64,000 nt of DNA from Apodospora peruviana (GCA_033439685.1 JAUEDM010000009.1:1426001-1490000), one strand, 5' to 3'. Counted from the first letter of the stretch, positions 1 through 11,727 are shown. Made by a program: numbers and translations. The notes: a model not told the origin generated them from the sequence alone.

Positions 1-396
1 CTCCTGTGTTTAACCCAATTCGGAAGGGGTCCCCCGAGGTTAGCCACAGCAACATTCTGCAGGCAACAACCCAAACCGACCTGCGCGCCGAAGGCAATGC
101 AACCGCACCGTGCCGTCGTCGTCGCTGTCGCTACTACCTCATTGGGACCTGGTGCGGGCTTGCAAGCCTTGCTCAGGCTTGTGTCCACAGAAGGCAACCC
201 TGGGTTTGTAAGCCTACGATAGGCGCTAAGGCTTGCGAAGGGTCATAAGCCTTGCTGGGAGGATAAGCCTTGCAGCTCAAGGCCTGTAACAAGCGCTGTA
301 GGATGCGCTGTAGGATTTGGGTGCCCTGGTTGGGCACCTGCACTTTTTCCGGGCTCGCCTATAATTGGACCTGTATTTGGATCTAGATGGCCGGTT
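1..396. other. Gene-free start of window
   Basis: No coding signal with a credible start or splice structure is visible. The stretch at about 165-300 repeats variants of an aagccttgc word several times, so it is probably degenerate repeat DNA. Confidence 0.4.
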
Positions 397-540
397 GGAG
401 GGCCGACCGTTCCGGCCGATAGTTCGTAGCACGGGTGATGTCTAGTCCTCCGCGGACATTATTTCGGACGTCATCCGCTCCATGTATCTAAACCGTTTCG
501 TAGTGATAGTGTCTAGCCATGTTGATGACGCCTTTGTGTG
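397..540 (-). pseudogene. Relic of a FunK1-type protein kinase gene
   Basis: About 140 bases here align by eye, in the same orientation, with 23213-23350, part of the FunK1-type kinase gene lower in the window. Shared words include gttccggccg, cagtcctccgcg (here tagtcctccgcg) and a closing ttga-acgcc block. In the kinase copy this is the stretch before the Ser/Arg-rich linker. Here it has no open frame of useful length and many differences are C/T or G/A exchanges. It is a short dead fragment; nothing else of the kinase was found around it. Confidence 0.65.
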
Positions 541-2830
541 TTCATTGGAACCGATACTCTTTGCGATTACCCCCCTACCTAAGACCTAACCCCCTTTTGT
601 GGCTCTGTGGAGCAACAGACTCTTGTGAGCCTTGTGTCGTCAACGCTACCCCGTGCACAGGTTGTTACAGTATGGATATGAGCTGGGCAGTCCAAAGCCG
701 CCTTCTGCTGCGAGGGCAGCAATGATTCCGAAGCACTACTTGGGTGTGGTGACTTGGTTGACTTTGGATCATGTACAGCAGGTGGGAGGAAATTCCCTGC
801 TGGTGCAACTTACTTTCATCCAGGCGCATATATAAATAGAATGCACCATGTTTGCCAATTTTCTATGCGCATTGACGTGTACAAATGGACGTATCTCTTG
901 AGGTCAATATCTTGGCATAGTCCTCTCGAAGTTCCGAGTACTCGGCATTTTTTTTTTACAATTATAACATCCTCCCACAGGCAACTGCAGGTTCCAGAAT
1001 TTCTCTCTCTCATTTCACACATTACCCCGGTTTCTTCCCTAAGGAGTTCCTGTTGAGCAGTAAAGAGGACCAACTACACGCTCCTAGTAATTATTACCAA
1101 ATACAATGGATGGGATGGAGATGTGGCGGTAGGTGTTCTACCTGCAAGAATTGAACGATCACACTAACCACTTTCAGATGGAGGATAGCGCTGGAAGTTG
1201 CGATGGGATCGGGATCGAAGTCCGAAAAGAATGGGTCTGCCGCGAATGGGGAGGTTATCCCGACTGCAAAATCCTCTGACAACAAGGCAGCTGTTTTCGC
1301 CGCTGCCGCTGCCGCTGCCGCAGCAGCCCAAGATAAGGGCACTCCCCGGGAGGATATCGGGGTGGCTGAGTGCGTCGGGGCGTCGAACACATGACGAAAC
1401 TGCTTGGAAGGGAGGGTAAAGGGTGGACCGAACGGTTACAGTAAATGCCGCGGCGGAATTTGTTGCGCAGGCGAGAAGCAACGATGGGGGAGCACTTGGC
1501 TGTCTGTTTGTTCAGTTTCTTTACGGTGTTAGCAACTTGACAGGGAGGGGGTGAGTAGCACCACCCTAAATAAAGGTGCTGATTACTACAACCACTCGGG
1601 TGTGTCTGACCTATGGAGAGGTAACTACTAGGTACCTGATCTAGAAATGAGGAGACGAAGGGACGGAGACACAGAGACTGGATCCTGCCTCCCGTCGGAT
1701 AAGGGAATGGCGTGAATACCTTATTAATGATATTAGCACCCCTCCTTCCTTGCCAGATGCAGCTGAAGCAAACCAACGGACCACAACCTCCCATCCAAAA
1801 GCTACGTCAAAGCCATATGCAGTAAAGATCACAACAAGGATTCGGGAGTCACTCATGTCAAGCTAAAGCGTGCATGTGAGCGAATGTTTGTAGTTACGTA
1901 TTTGTGTTTGTCTCCAATCTGTCCTCTCGGGATCTGTTGTCTCTGCTGGCGCCTGCCACTCCCCAAATCGCCGCCCACGCCGCCTTTGAAAGGTGCTGGT
2001 TAAGAAATAGATTGAACATTTCCTCCTCTGGGGTTCAAAAGGGTAGCGCGTGTACCTAACCAAGGCTGATATCGTGTCCAAGCTACATGACCATGGTGGT
2101 CCGGACCCAGAGCCGTGGCCATTGCTGTCACTGCTGCTTCGCCGTAGTGAGGATTTTGGGAACCAAGAGGCGGGATGGCCATCGGGCCCGGGAGATCTGG
2201 GGTTGAATTCTGACTTGGGATGGTAGGTGTCGAGAAGTTGGTAGCTGGATGCGGTGTTGGATACGCGTCCTCGTCTTTGTCGTCACACCCCGGCTCTATT
2301 TGTGACGAGGTTCAGACATGTGTGCATCTGGGCCAGAGCCTATGGCGGACTGTGGTGCCTTGGACGCCTACCTTGCAAACACAGCTTACAGACCATCGAG
2401 TTCTGCTTGACAACCAGGCCTACAGATCCATGTTCCGGGTGGGGGGGGGAAAGGGGGGAAGGGGGGAAGGGGACCGAGCAAAGCATCGAACAGGAAACCT
2501 ACGAGCACGGGGGAGGTCATCCGGTTTGTCAAGCAATATTCGCCCACGGCCGACATACATGCAACCCTCAGACATTGGCCAGAAAAATGACTGCAGAGGC
2601 CCCACTGGAAACGTGGCGCGAATCTGGTTGCCGAGACATCCATATATTGTTTACTTGCCCCTGATTCCTCTGACAAAACAACACGTACAACGGTAATGGA
2701 TCTCGGGCTCTTGGAAGTCCCGGTTGGACTTGGATAAGTGGCAGATGAGAAGACCTCGGCAGAACTGCATGGGCGGGAAGGATAGGTAACTTTATCTAAG
2801 CAAGAATCCAAAAAAAGTTATTTTTCAACT
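541..2830. other. Gene-poor stretch with one Ala-repeat reading frame
   Basis: No gene can be supported. A 63-codon frame from an ATG at 1203 to 1394 is Ser/Lys-rich with a run of alanines encoded by alternating GCC/GCT/GCA (about 1296-1329); it could be an exon or chance. A G-rich tract lies at 2440-2475. The other open frames lack ATG starts or splice signals. Confidence 0.35.
1296..1329 (+). repeat. GCC/GCT triplet repeat
   Basis: Around ten Ala-type triplets (gccgctgcc pattern) in a row. It lies inside the only Ser/Ala-rich open frame of the area. Confidence 0.7.
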
Positions 2831-3931
2831 TCACTTCCCTTTTACCCGCTCCATCTCCTTGTCGGCGAGCTCCTTAACCTCGACCATGCGCTGCTGGATG
2901 TTGGCCGCCTCCTCGGCGCAGTTACCGTTTTGCAGGAACTGATGTGCCGCGTGCTCGCACTTGCTCTGCACATATTCAAGTCCCTTGTCGAGCTCGTCGT
3001 ACACGTTGGGCGGACCCGTCGACCACATGGCCATAGCCCCGGGGCCTCCACAGTAGGAGCCCCGCGCGCTAGCTCCTGCCCGGGGCATGAGCAGTTTCTG
3101 CGTCCCCGCCATGGTGAGTTGCATGCCCCGAGTGCTGCGTAGCGCGGGAACCTCGTCGTCATCGTCATCGTCGCCAGCTCCGTCCGGGGCGCCGTTGGGC
3201 TTGGCTCCCGGAGGACCAGTATCTTCGGTCTCCTTATCATCGCTATCGTCTAGCATTTCGAGCTTTGCCATCCGCTCGATCTGTGCTCTCTTAGCAGACG
3301 CCTTGGCTCTGCGTATGATGTTTCGGCTGGCGCTAACGAAAGTAACTAGCTCTTTAAAAAAGCTTTGCACATTACCGTCGTAGTAGACGATAGTCGCGAG
3401 TCCGTGGCGCTTGGCCTTCGGCGTTAATGACTGAGTCTGTCTGCTGGCGTTTCCGCAACGGAGCCTGCGCCCGGGCTTGTCCGGCTCTTTGGATCGCCGA
3501 GTGTGATTGAGAGTTAGATGGGCTAGAAGGCGCCTTATATTGTTGCTGCGCTGTTTTGTTTGTTGCCCAACCTGCGTCGATATAGCGGGCACCAGGGTTA
3601 TAGCGGCACTGTCGACCAGCGCTTTAGGCACTGGGACTTGGGGTTGCGGTGTTGTTTCTCGAGGATAAGCTGTGGGCTCGTCCCGCGGTTGTAGCGACTC
3701 TGTCGAACCCTTATTCCGAACGGGCTTCGCGGACGGTGGAGACTTATTCCCCGATGCCGTTTGGAATTCTGTCAATTGGGCGAGTTCTACCTGGCGCTTT
3801 TGTATTTTGCCGTTAAACTCGTCCAGTTTCTGGAGCCAGTCAGGGATGTTGTTGACAAGATTCGTGAGTACTTCCATCATGGCGAGATCCTCCTCTTCTT
3901 CACCGGGCCCGGTTTTCCGTGTAGAAGCCAT
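2831..3931 (-). CDS. Hypothetical protein, 366 aa, coiled and acidic segments
   Basis: A single uninterrupted frame. The ATG at 3931 is preferred because the only in-frame codon further upstream that could serve is a TTG. The N-terminus is acidic (run of four Glu near residue 12) and followed by an amphipathic stretch of about 50 residues ending in a likely coiled coil. The middle is low-complexity Pro/Thr/Arg. A conserved-looking segment near residue 180 (hydrophobic, with adjacent tyrosines) precedes a Lys/Ala-rich helix, a poly-Asp run and a C-terminal helical part rich in Glu/Lys. It resembles, from memory, a conserved hypothetical family of Sordariomycetes, but I cannot name a function. 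No signal peptide or membrane segment is seen. Confidence 0.65.
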   Translation of the reverse strand: MASTRKTGPGEEEEDLAMMEVLTNLVNNIPDWLQKLDEFNGKIQKRQVELAQLTEFQTASGNKSPPSAKPVRNKGSTESLQPRDEPTAYPRETTPQPQVPVPKALVDSAAITLVPAISTQVGQQTKQRSNNIRRLLAHLTLNHTRRSKEPDKPGRRLRCGNASRQTQSLTPKAKRHGLATIVYYDGNVQSFFKELVTFVSASRNIIRRAKASAKRAQIERMAKLEMLDDSDDKETEDTGPPGAKPNGAPDGAGDDDDDDEVPALRSTRGMQLTMAGTQKLLMPRAGASARGSYCGGPGAMAMWSTGPPNVYDELDKGLEYVQSKCEHAAHQFLQNGNCAEEAANIQQRMVEVKELADKEMERVKGK

Positions 3932-4689
3932 TTTGGAGAGTGATGGGGTAGGGGCGAGATGGAAGCTCGAGTCGGTGTCGCGGGTCGCGATTGGGTTGGG
4001 CAAGAAATTCGTTGCGAAGCTTTTCGTGAGAGATCGTCAAAAGGAGTGGGCGGACGGCAGCTTTACCACCGCGAGTTTGGGGGCAAATAACCAATCTTCC
4101 TCGATGGCGTTGTTGTAACAGATAAGCCAAAGATGAAAGAGACGAAGGAAAGAATAATTTAGAAAGCTTCTGCAAGGCAGCGGAGAGTGAGAGACAGTAG
4201 AAGGAAGGGAAGAGAAACTGAGCTCACAAGGGCGGGAGGGATGCTGTAAAGTAGTACCTCCCCAGAAGTAACACCAGCAAGGAACCCCATGACCCAATCT
4301 CATTTGGCCGAGAGCCGAGAGGCCGGAAGCAAGTTTTCATGGCACTGGAGCAGACTTCATTTAAGAGAGGGCGAATGATGCTAAGATGGCTACCATTCTG
4401 CAGGGGCTCGGTGTCGAACAGTTGCTTCCTCCACCGATAATCGTCCCAACTTATCTATCATTATAGTCAATTGCACACCATTCCAGCTTAAAGGTCTCGA
4501 ACCTGTCTTGCAACTAGATGAGCTGTCCCCCGTATAATTCTCGTCTTCTCCAAGCACCTCTCCAGCACAAGCTTGTACTTTCGTTTGTCAAAAAAGACAC
4601 TGGCGGGAATGAAGACCGCATTCTGGCAGACAGAAAGACAGTCGAGAGGCCAGCGGCGTGAGAAGTAGAGACATTGACCTGGCACTTGT

Positions 4690-4796
4690 TCCTCAAGATA
4701 GCTTCTCTTGCGGGGGATTCTCTTGCCGAGGGTTCTCTTGAGGATTCTCTTGCCGAGGATTCTCTTGAGAATTATCTTGCCGAGGACACGAGCATC
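4690..4796 (+). repeat. Imperfect 12/15-nt tandem repeat
   Basis: Units of the type gattctcttgccgag (15 nt) alternate with gattctcttgag (12 nt) about six times, with single-base differences. The array keeps a frame open on the plus strand coding alternating Asp-Ser-Leu-Ala-Glu and Asp-Ser-Leu-Glu, but no start or neighbouring coding signal supports a gene. Confidence 0.75.
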
Positions 4797-5182
4797 GGGG
4801 TCACATCGAAATCTGCCAACAAATACATTTATAATGTTGATGGTAGACAGACAGATGTGAACCGCGAAGACCGCATATACACTCTCAAGCTCAAGGTTGG
4901 GCGGTTGTTGCATCGGGGAGGAGAGGTGACGGTCTGCAGAACATATGAACAGCTTAGAATGTGGCAAGCTGAAGGGATGGAGATGGGGATGAAGTGGGAA
5001 AGTGGAATTCTGTGCTGGGCAGGTATATATAATATATACTAAATGAGCTGACAATGGTAGATCGCAACGCGGGATGATTCTCTTGCTTTGTGAAGAGAAG
5101 CAATGTTTGCCTGCATCCAGCTGCTGGAGTGGTGGTCCTAATCCAGACATGAATGATCATGGAGGCTGTGGGATTCGTTTGC

Positions 5183-5395
5183 CAATATTTGGTCCATCAC
5201 GAGCTATTCAACCCCCCTAGCCGGATGCCGCGCCAGGCCGAATGAGCATGGGAGTTTGGGATCTCTGCACCCCAGACATGGTTGATGCAAGAGTTGTGGA
5301 GAGAGGCAAACCAAGATGGGATTGCGTGGGCAGATCTCCGTTCATGTGGATCGCTGGGGATCTCCCAGATAGATGGAGGCCGCTCCATAGATATG
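5183..5395 (+). repeat. Dispersed degenerate repeat, copy A
   Basis: Aligns by eye with copies near 6.9 and 7.4 kb, all in the same direction. Shared words are tttggtc, gccggatg, gatgagcatgg (here gaatgagcatgg), acatggttgatg, gtggagagagg and gatctccgttc. No open frame is conserved between copies. It is probably a decayed transposon or duplicated segment. Confidence 0.6.
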
Positions 5396-5811
5396 AAATC
5401 CAACAAGCTCCCCAAAACACCCAGGTATGCTCCAAAAGAGAATCCACCCGAGAGGGCGGGTGACCTCGATAGCGATCTGCTTGCCAAAAGAACCCCAAGC
5501 AACGGATTAGGGGCTGGATTCCCCGGGTCTGGCACTAGCCTGAGGGAGACCATGAAAGAGAGACAAAACGAGAAAAAGCAATATTCGCCGGGGGTCCAGC
5601 TGGCTCTCGCCCACGCAAGCCTCTGTGCATGATCCCTGAGGGCGGAAATTTCTGTGAAGAAGATGCCGAAGATGAAGAGTGTTCCTGACATAGAGGATGA
5701 TGACTGATAAGGAAGGTAGGAGCAGCTGGACGCCGGTCCAGTCATGGTTGCGAGACGGCTGTAAAGAGGGAGATTTCGTCAACCCAACACCGAAAAGTGC
5801 ACCTCATATGT

Positions 5812-5850
5812 GCCAGTATGCCAGTGTGCCAGTGTGCCAGTGTGCCGGGT
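5812..5850 (+). repeat. Short tgccagtg tandem repeat
   Basis: Four to five copies of an 8-nt unit tgccagtg/tgccagta in a row. Short and imperfect; no associated gene. Confidence 0.65.
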
Positions 5851-6892
5851 CGGTGGACCTGCACTACCCTGCCTCGTTTATGGGACCGGACTCCCAGTCA
5901 TGGGAATTTGCAGGATGGTACAACATGTGGAGCGGGCAAAGAAGAACAGAACGGAATCAAGTCAACGAGGAAGCAAGAGAGAAACAAGATGCCGGGCAGT
6001 TAGGGCACATTTAAGTAGCTATTACGCAAGTAGTTGCGGCCCAGCAGCAGAATTCCAATTCCGCAGACGGGAAGGTAGGCAGGGAAGCACAAGGCAACCA
6101 GATGTAGCTGCAGGACTGCAGGGCAGGCCTGACAGTTTGCAGCAGCTTTCGTGGACCGCATCAATACTTCTGCTACATTACAGTGTCCTTCTCAAGCCAC
6201 CGTTCTCCCCCCTTGTTGGATCGCTTGATCATATTCTCCCAGGGAACGAGAGGCTTCGGTTTACAATCTCCGCATTCTTCATCGTTCCTGTTCTCTTCTT
6301 AGATAAGACCCTTGTTAAAAAAAAAAAGAATACACCCTACTTGTACTCGAGATATGCCACATTTGGTTGACATCTTTGGTGGGTGGTCGTGTAAACTTGA
6401 CACCATTTGGATACAATCCACCGAAAACAGCCGCAATGATATTCGCGCTACTGACGGTTAGTAATGTAAACGATGGCGATTTGGATACGTACTTGCGTAT
6501 AATCGCACATTGCTGCTGGGAAATGTAGTTCAGCTCGGTGGTGGTAAAAGGTAGAATGCAGAGAAGAGTAGGGAAGATGAGAAAGGGGGCGTGGCAGACA
6601 AGATAGGCGAATGGGCTGATCACAAACCTGGACGTGGGAATATTTACCACCTATAGGTAGTGGAGTTAGCATGTGATATGACCCAAGGCACGAAAAAACC
6701 GAGCAAGCAAACCTGTAGCTGGGAAACCAGGTGGCCCGGGGGGGCGATGGTTGGGGGTAGCGATGTTGCGGGAACGGAAACATACGGCATGATGGAACAC
6801 ACGACCCTGTCGTTTGGATCCATAGCAAAGACGCGAGTTACGCGGGATGACTTTCCCAATTTATCAACTCTCTAAAAAAACAACGTTCTACC

Positions 6893-7105
6893 AATATTTG
6901 GTCACCATCACCACCCCATTCACGCCCCCCGACCGTATGGCACGCTAGGTCGGATGAGCATTGGAGGTTTGAGATCCCGGCACGGTCTGGCATGGTTGAG
7001 CTGGTGGAGAGAGGTAAATTAAGATGGGATTTGGGTAAATAGGCGATCTCCGTTCGTACGGACCACTAGGATCTCTTAGGGAGACAAGACTGCTCTATAA
7101 GGAAG
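6893..7105 (+). repeat. Dispersed degenerate repeat, copy B
   Basis: Second copy of the repeat described at 5.2 kb. Its left flank (6788-6860, with acgaccctgtcgtttggatcc) is itself nearly repeated at 7342-7400 in front of copy C, so the duplicated block is larger than the core. Confidence 0.6.
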
Positions 7106-7411
7106 GAACTTTCAAGGTCTCGCTCTATTATGGTAGGAACAGGCGCGCGGAGAAAGGGAAGGAGATTGAGGACCAGCGGGACTCATTATTCAGGTCACCA
7201 CGACCAACACGGGATAATTCGCCGAATCCACCAAAAGCCACGCTCGCCGCCTACAGGTCTCGGACTTCGCCCCAAACGACCGGAGCAGGATCCGGAGAGA
7301 AAACAGAAATCCACCTTCCTAAAACACCTGCCGGCATACGGCATGGTAGAACATACGACCTTGTCGTTTGGATCCATGGCAAAACTGCGAGCAACGCGGG
7401 ATGAATGTCCT

Positions 7412-7545
7412 AGTTGTCACCATCACGACCCTATTTACGCCACCCCCGGCCGGATGGCGCGCTAGGGCAGATGAGTATCGGAGTTTGAACCGATTTGACA
7501 TGGTTGATGTGAGAGCGGTGGAGAGGGATATCAAAATGAAACTCA
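7412..7545 (+). repeat. Dispersed degenerate repeat, copy C
   Basis: Third, shorter copy. Preceded at 7342-7400 by the same flank as copy B (tcgtttggatccat, gcgggatgaa). B and C together look like a tandem duplication of roughly 550 bp that has since diverged. Confidence 0.6.
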
Positions 7546-8815
7546 CGGAGGTGTGCCGATTGCTTCTCATTCGAACCGCTGTGTATCTTCATAGATGTGA
7601 AAGAAATTTATAATACACATATTGCTCCACCAGCTCCCCGGCACATATCCACGCATCCTCCACCAACCCAATTAGGGTTGTTTCACGAGTGCAGCGCCCA
7701 ACCATACTGTATGGCCAACTTGAGTGAAACACAGCCCAAAGAAACCTGGTTTGTAAGATGCGTGAAAGTTACCCGAAAGGGCGGGTGACCATAATGGTGA
7801 TCAACTGTGGCATGTCAATAACAGACAGAGCGACAAGAAAGGAATCTCCACACACCTTTGTCAGCCCTTTGTCTCAGTGGCCTGAATGGAGGGACGGCCG
7901 TGGAGCTTGTGCCTGCCGTCCACAGCTACTTAAATACTGCACAGCTTTATCTAGCTTCGTCTACCTCCGTGGGGCAGCCGCCGAACACAATCCCCTCGAT
8001 ACAACGTGCAGGTCGGCACATGAACTTATATCCTCCCCTAGAATATACCGTGCAGATTGGCTTGTGCAGATTAGACGCCACCTGCAGTTCCTTCCTCGCC
8101 AGGACATCGCATATGCACTTCCTAGTAATGAGGTCGTCATGGAGAAAGGGGGAAAAAGCGGTTGACGGGGGTACTGCGTGTCCGGTCAGGCTGTGAGACT
8201 GCCTGGCTCGCGAACCATAGGAGGTTGGCAGACGGGGTGTGCCCCAGCTGCAGCGTTCTGCAGGATGTTGATATGCAGGCCAACAAGGCGCAAAAGAGAT
8301 TCATGCAGAAATCAGCGTGGCTTTGGAGGTGGAGGTTTGGGAACGCCAGTCGTATCATAGGCGCCCCGGCCGTAGTTTGAGCAGTCGTCGGTGTCGTCCA
8401 TGGGAAAACGAAGAACAAGTGGTAGTACTCGAATCTATTTCTGTTTCGGTTTTGTTGCTGGTTGTCATGCTGTGTGTACTGGCCGAGTATAGGATAACGA
8501 CGTCTTTTAATCATCGGCCAGGTCGTCCCAGATTATCAAGTCGTTCACTGATGAGGGCGAATCACTGCCCGTGCGTGCTAGACCCCAAGGATTCTACGGC
8601 AACTCAAATTGAGAAAGGTCTGACGCCGATTAAGATGGGCATAGGTCGAACTCGGCGAGTCCGCGGCCAGGTGAATAATGAGCACACCAAAAAGCAAAAT
8701 GTAGCAACAGGGGGCGAGAACGGCAAAAGGAAAGATGGGCAATGAAGTCTTAGCGCCTCGACATCGAAAGATGTGACTGCAGGCGATGGCTGCATTAGGA
8801 CGACCACCTTAGTTG

Positions 8816-8868
8816 CCACCTTGCCAGATTAGGTGAGTCTCGTAGACGCACCTAATCCGGTAAGGTGG
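8816..8868. repeat. Near-perfect inverted repeat, 20-bp arms
   Basis: The arm 8816-8835 (ccaccttgccagattaggtg) pairs with 8849-8868 with two mismatches over 20 bp, leaving a 13-nt loop. It lies 103 bp upstream of the ATG of the 866-aa gene, so in the 5' leader or core promoter. It could be a regulatory hairpin or the end of a small transposon (MITE). Confidence 0.75.
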
Positions 8869-8971
8869 TTTCGCTGGCTTGTTTACTTCTTCTCCCTACG
8901 ATCTGTCCCTCCTCCCTGGTTTGTTCTTGGTCGTCATCACCACTGCGAACATCAATCCCAAAAAAAAAGCC

Positions 8972-11727
8972 ATGTCCCTCCCTGACGAGCTGCACTTCTG
9001 GAAGCAGGAGGCCAAACGGCTGGAAGCCCGGGTACAACGTTTGGAGACAGAAAACCAAGCTCTGAAACAGCTAACTGGCACGTGCCAGGTAGTGCCACCG
9101 GACGAACACGGCCGAGAGAACGTTGCCCTTGACCGCGCTGCGGACCAAGGCCAGACGAATCCTGCTCCGGAGCCCGTGGAGAGAGACATTTGCGCCGACG
9201 GGGACCGGGTGCGGGAGAATTTTCACGAGAATCCAGCGCCTCTCTCCTCGCAACTACGTCGGCGGTCCAGTTTCAACGAAATTGTCTTCATGGTCGAAGT
9301 TCCACAGAGCCAGCCGGCTCCAGTCACCTCCAAGTTGGACGAGTTTCTGGCAGCTGGACCAAAGAAAAACAGAAACTGGCAGAAGAGAAGAGAGCATCTC
9401 GGGCTTTCCGAGCCAAAATCGGTCATCCAAACCTTCTTCCAGTTGATTAGCCGCACGCCATTCTCGATTACGCCCTCTACCCAAATTAGAGATGGGAGCT
9501 CTAATGTGGAAACCCTTTTGAAATCTTATCAAGGCTTTGTTCAAATCCTTCGCCAGGACACCGACCGTTGGGAACAAATCACCCGCTTCGCCATCTTGCT
9601 TCTCGTTTGTCTCTGCCGAGTAGCGAAGAGAAAAGGGTTATCTCCTGAAACGGTAGACCAGTATATGAATAACTTCTTACCAATAGAACGAAAGTCTACA
9701 AAAGGATCACTCTATTTGAAGCTACTCCGAACATCGGTGCTTTGGCCTGTCCGTCAAGCGGAAGGGTTACGATCGTGGCTCCGGAATCGCGCTGACGAAT
9801 TCTTCCTCCTCTGTAAGCCCTTGTACGACAGCCTACACTGTTGAGCTAGCTAACTCGATTTAGATGGCGCTCCGATTACAACATATCGAAAACTTTGGGT
9901 TGAGAAGCCACTAGACGACAGAGCAGACGACAGGCTGAAGAGAACCGTGGAGTTCAAGACGAAACTGGAGACGATATTTAATGAGGAGGAACAGGACTGC
10001 ACCGTCTCGTTCTCGGTGCCGTTCCTGGTCATGCTGATAGGTCGAGGACAATTTAGGTAAGCGGCAGCAGCCCTCCAATGTGCCTTGCTAACCAACGTGC
10101 AGCCTTGCAGATATCAATAACACGTTTGGTACGAAATTGTCTAGCAAAGAGGTTGAAGAGTCGATCTACAACATATTTTTGAAGGTCGAGTGCATTTGGG
10201 GGTTTTGTTACCCACGTATCAACTCTCAAGATGCATCGTCAGGTACGTTCCCCACTCATCTCGTCGGCTTCCAAGACCGACACTAACCCATTGTCAATAG
10301 ACCAGGGAGACTCTGAAAGTACGGCATCTGCACTGCGAGGAAAATTCCAGTCTCTCATTTACGACATCCACGCTCTCTCCAAGCAGTTGACTACTTCGTC
10401 GGTCCCAGAGCCTGGAGAGGCAAGCACAACGCGCCCGCAGCAAGTCGACCCGGATCAGACCGGGACAGACAACTCAAGCGAGGTACTTGACGTCAACCAC
10501 CAAGCAGAATCAGGCCTTCGATCGGACGAGACAATTGCCCAGCCCCTGCATAATCAGCCGTCTAGAGTTGGTATTGCAACAATAGGTGGAGGTGTGATTA
10601 TGGGGAATCTAGAGCAGAGCGCAAAACGGCACGGCGATTCAGACACACTTTGTGCTGCTAGTAAGAAGCGGAGGAGACTCGTGCAGGAAACAGGCAGCGG
10701 CACAATTCAGAGCGTATCGCCTTCCGACGACATACAGCGCCGCCCGGAGCCCCCCGAACACCGGTCAGGATTAAATCAGTCCGGCGACGGCCAGTCTGAT
10801 CAGCCTCCGGAGGCGACGGCTTCACCAGACATAACTCAGAACACGCCGCAGCCTTCCACATCCAGCTTTACCACGCAGCAAGGGCCGAGAGGATTGCCGC
10901 CCAGTGAGGCAGCAGGTCCATCCGAATCCCGCCTGCGCAGCGAACTGCCAATCTCGTCGTGTGATAAGACCCTGTCCGAACCATGCGTGGGCGACCAAGA
11001 CGCCATGTGGTTGCACATGATACAGGTTGATCCTCCACCTGAGAGAGATGCGATCTCATTTTCATCAGGTGCTCCGTCGTTTTGGGGCACTAACGAAGTG
11101 ACGGGAGGAGCCAACTTACGGGGGACACCCGGCGCCGCCGAACAAGTGGCATTGTTGTCTGGCAATACCGAGCAATCAGCGCACAATCTGGAGTACATCA
11201 TGCCGCTGGAGTCGTCGACCTCAATCCAACCTGCGTCGGGTCTCGACATGCTTGCCGCAGCGGCCCAATCACAGGCAGTTGCTTCACCTGGTCAGAGCCC
11301 ATCATCTACGGGACCGACCAGCAACCCAACAACAGTCACGGCTTCGGAGCAACCCTTTGTTGCTCCTAATCACGACAAAATCCCGACCGCATCGGCCATT
11401 GAAGAGCTCATAAGCCCGGTATCACAGGCGATGCAACGTAACCGTATCTACAGCACTAGGCCCAACGGCGGAGATGGCTCGATGCATCCAACAACTACAT
11501 TTCCATCTGGTGCAAGCGACGATGGCCGATGGTACTCTGCCTTCGAAGCATTTAATCCGCAGTTTAGTCAATCAGTCACGTTCCCGCCCGCTGCAGGCGA
11601 ATTCACACAACCTCTACCAACCGACGGTGATTACTTAGGGTTTGATGATTGGGAAAGCTCTTGGGACTTCACACAGCAGCTGGCGTCTGGAGATTCGGAC
11701 AGTATGCAATTTGGTGTCTATCCCTAA
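8972..11727 (+). CDS. 866-aa coiled-coil protein with acidic aromatic tail
   Basis: Four exons: 8972-9812, 9864-10056, 10103-10242 and 10301-11727. The introns of 51, 46 and 58 nt have GT-AG ends and the phases close exactly. The ATG at 8972 opens a leucine-heptad helix (about residues 5-40) resembling the zipper of a bZIP factor without a clear basic region. Residues about 125-390 look globular, with a hydrophobic helix near 210. From about 410 to the end the chain is Ser/Pro/Gln-rich and disordered. The last 40 residues are acidic with spaced Trp, Phe and Tyr, as in transcriptional activation domains. No family was recognised. A role in regulation is inference from composition only. The stop overlaps that of the convergent downstream gene. 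Confidence 0.75.

Larger units (their letters stand above)
3932..8815. other. Long gene-poor stretch with decayed repeats
   Basis: Almost 5 kb without a gene that can be supported. Frames on both strands are short, mostly start at non-ATG codons and have no consistent splice sites. It holds a 12/15-nt tandem repeat near 4.7 kb, three diverged copies of a dispersed repeat and a short 8-nt repeat near 5.8 kb, all listed separately. Confidence 0.55.

Noticed and set aside
7671..7678. A ttagggtt word that looks like telomere repeat
   Set aside because: Single occurrence, no array; chance.
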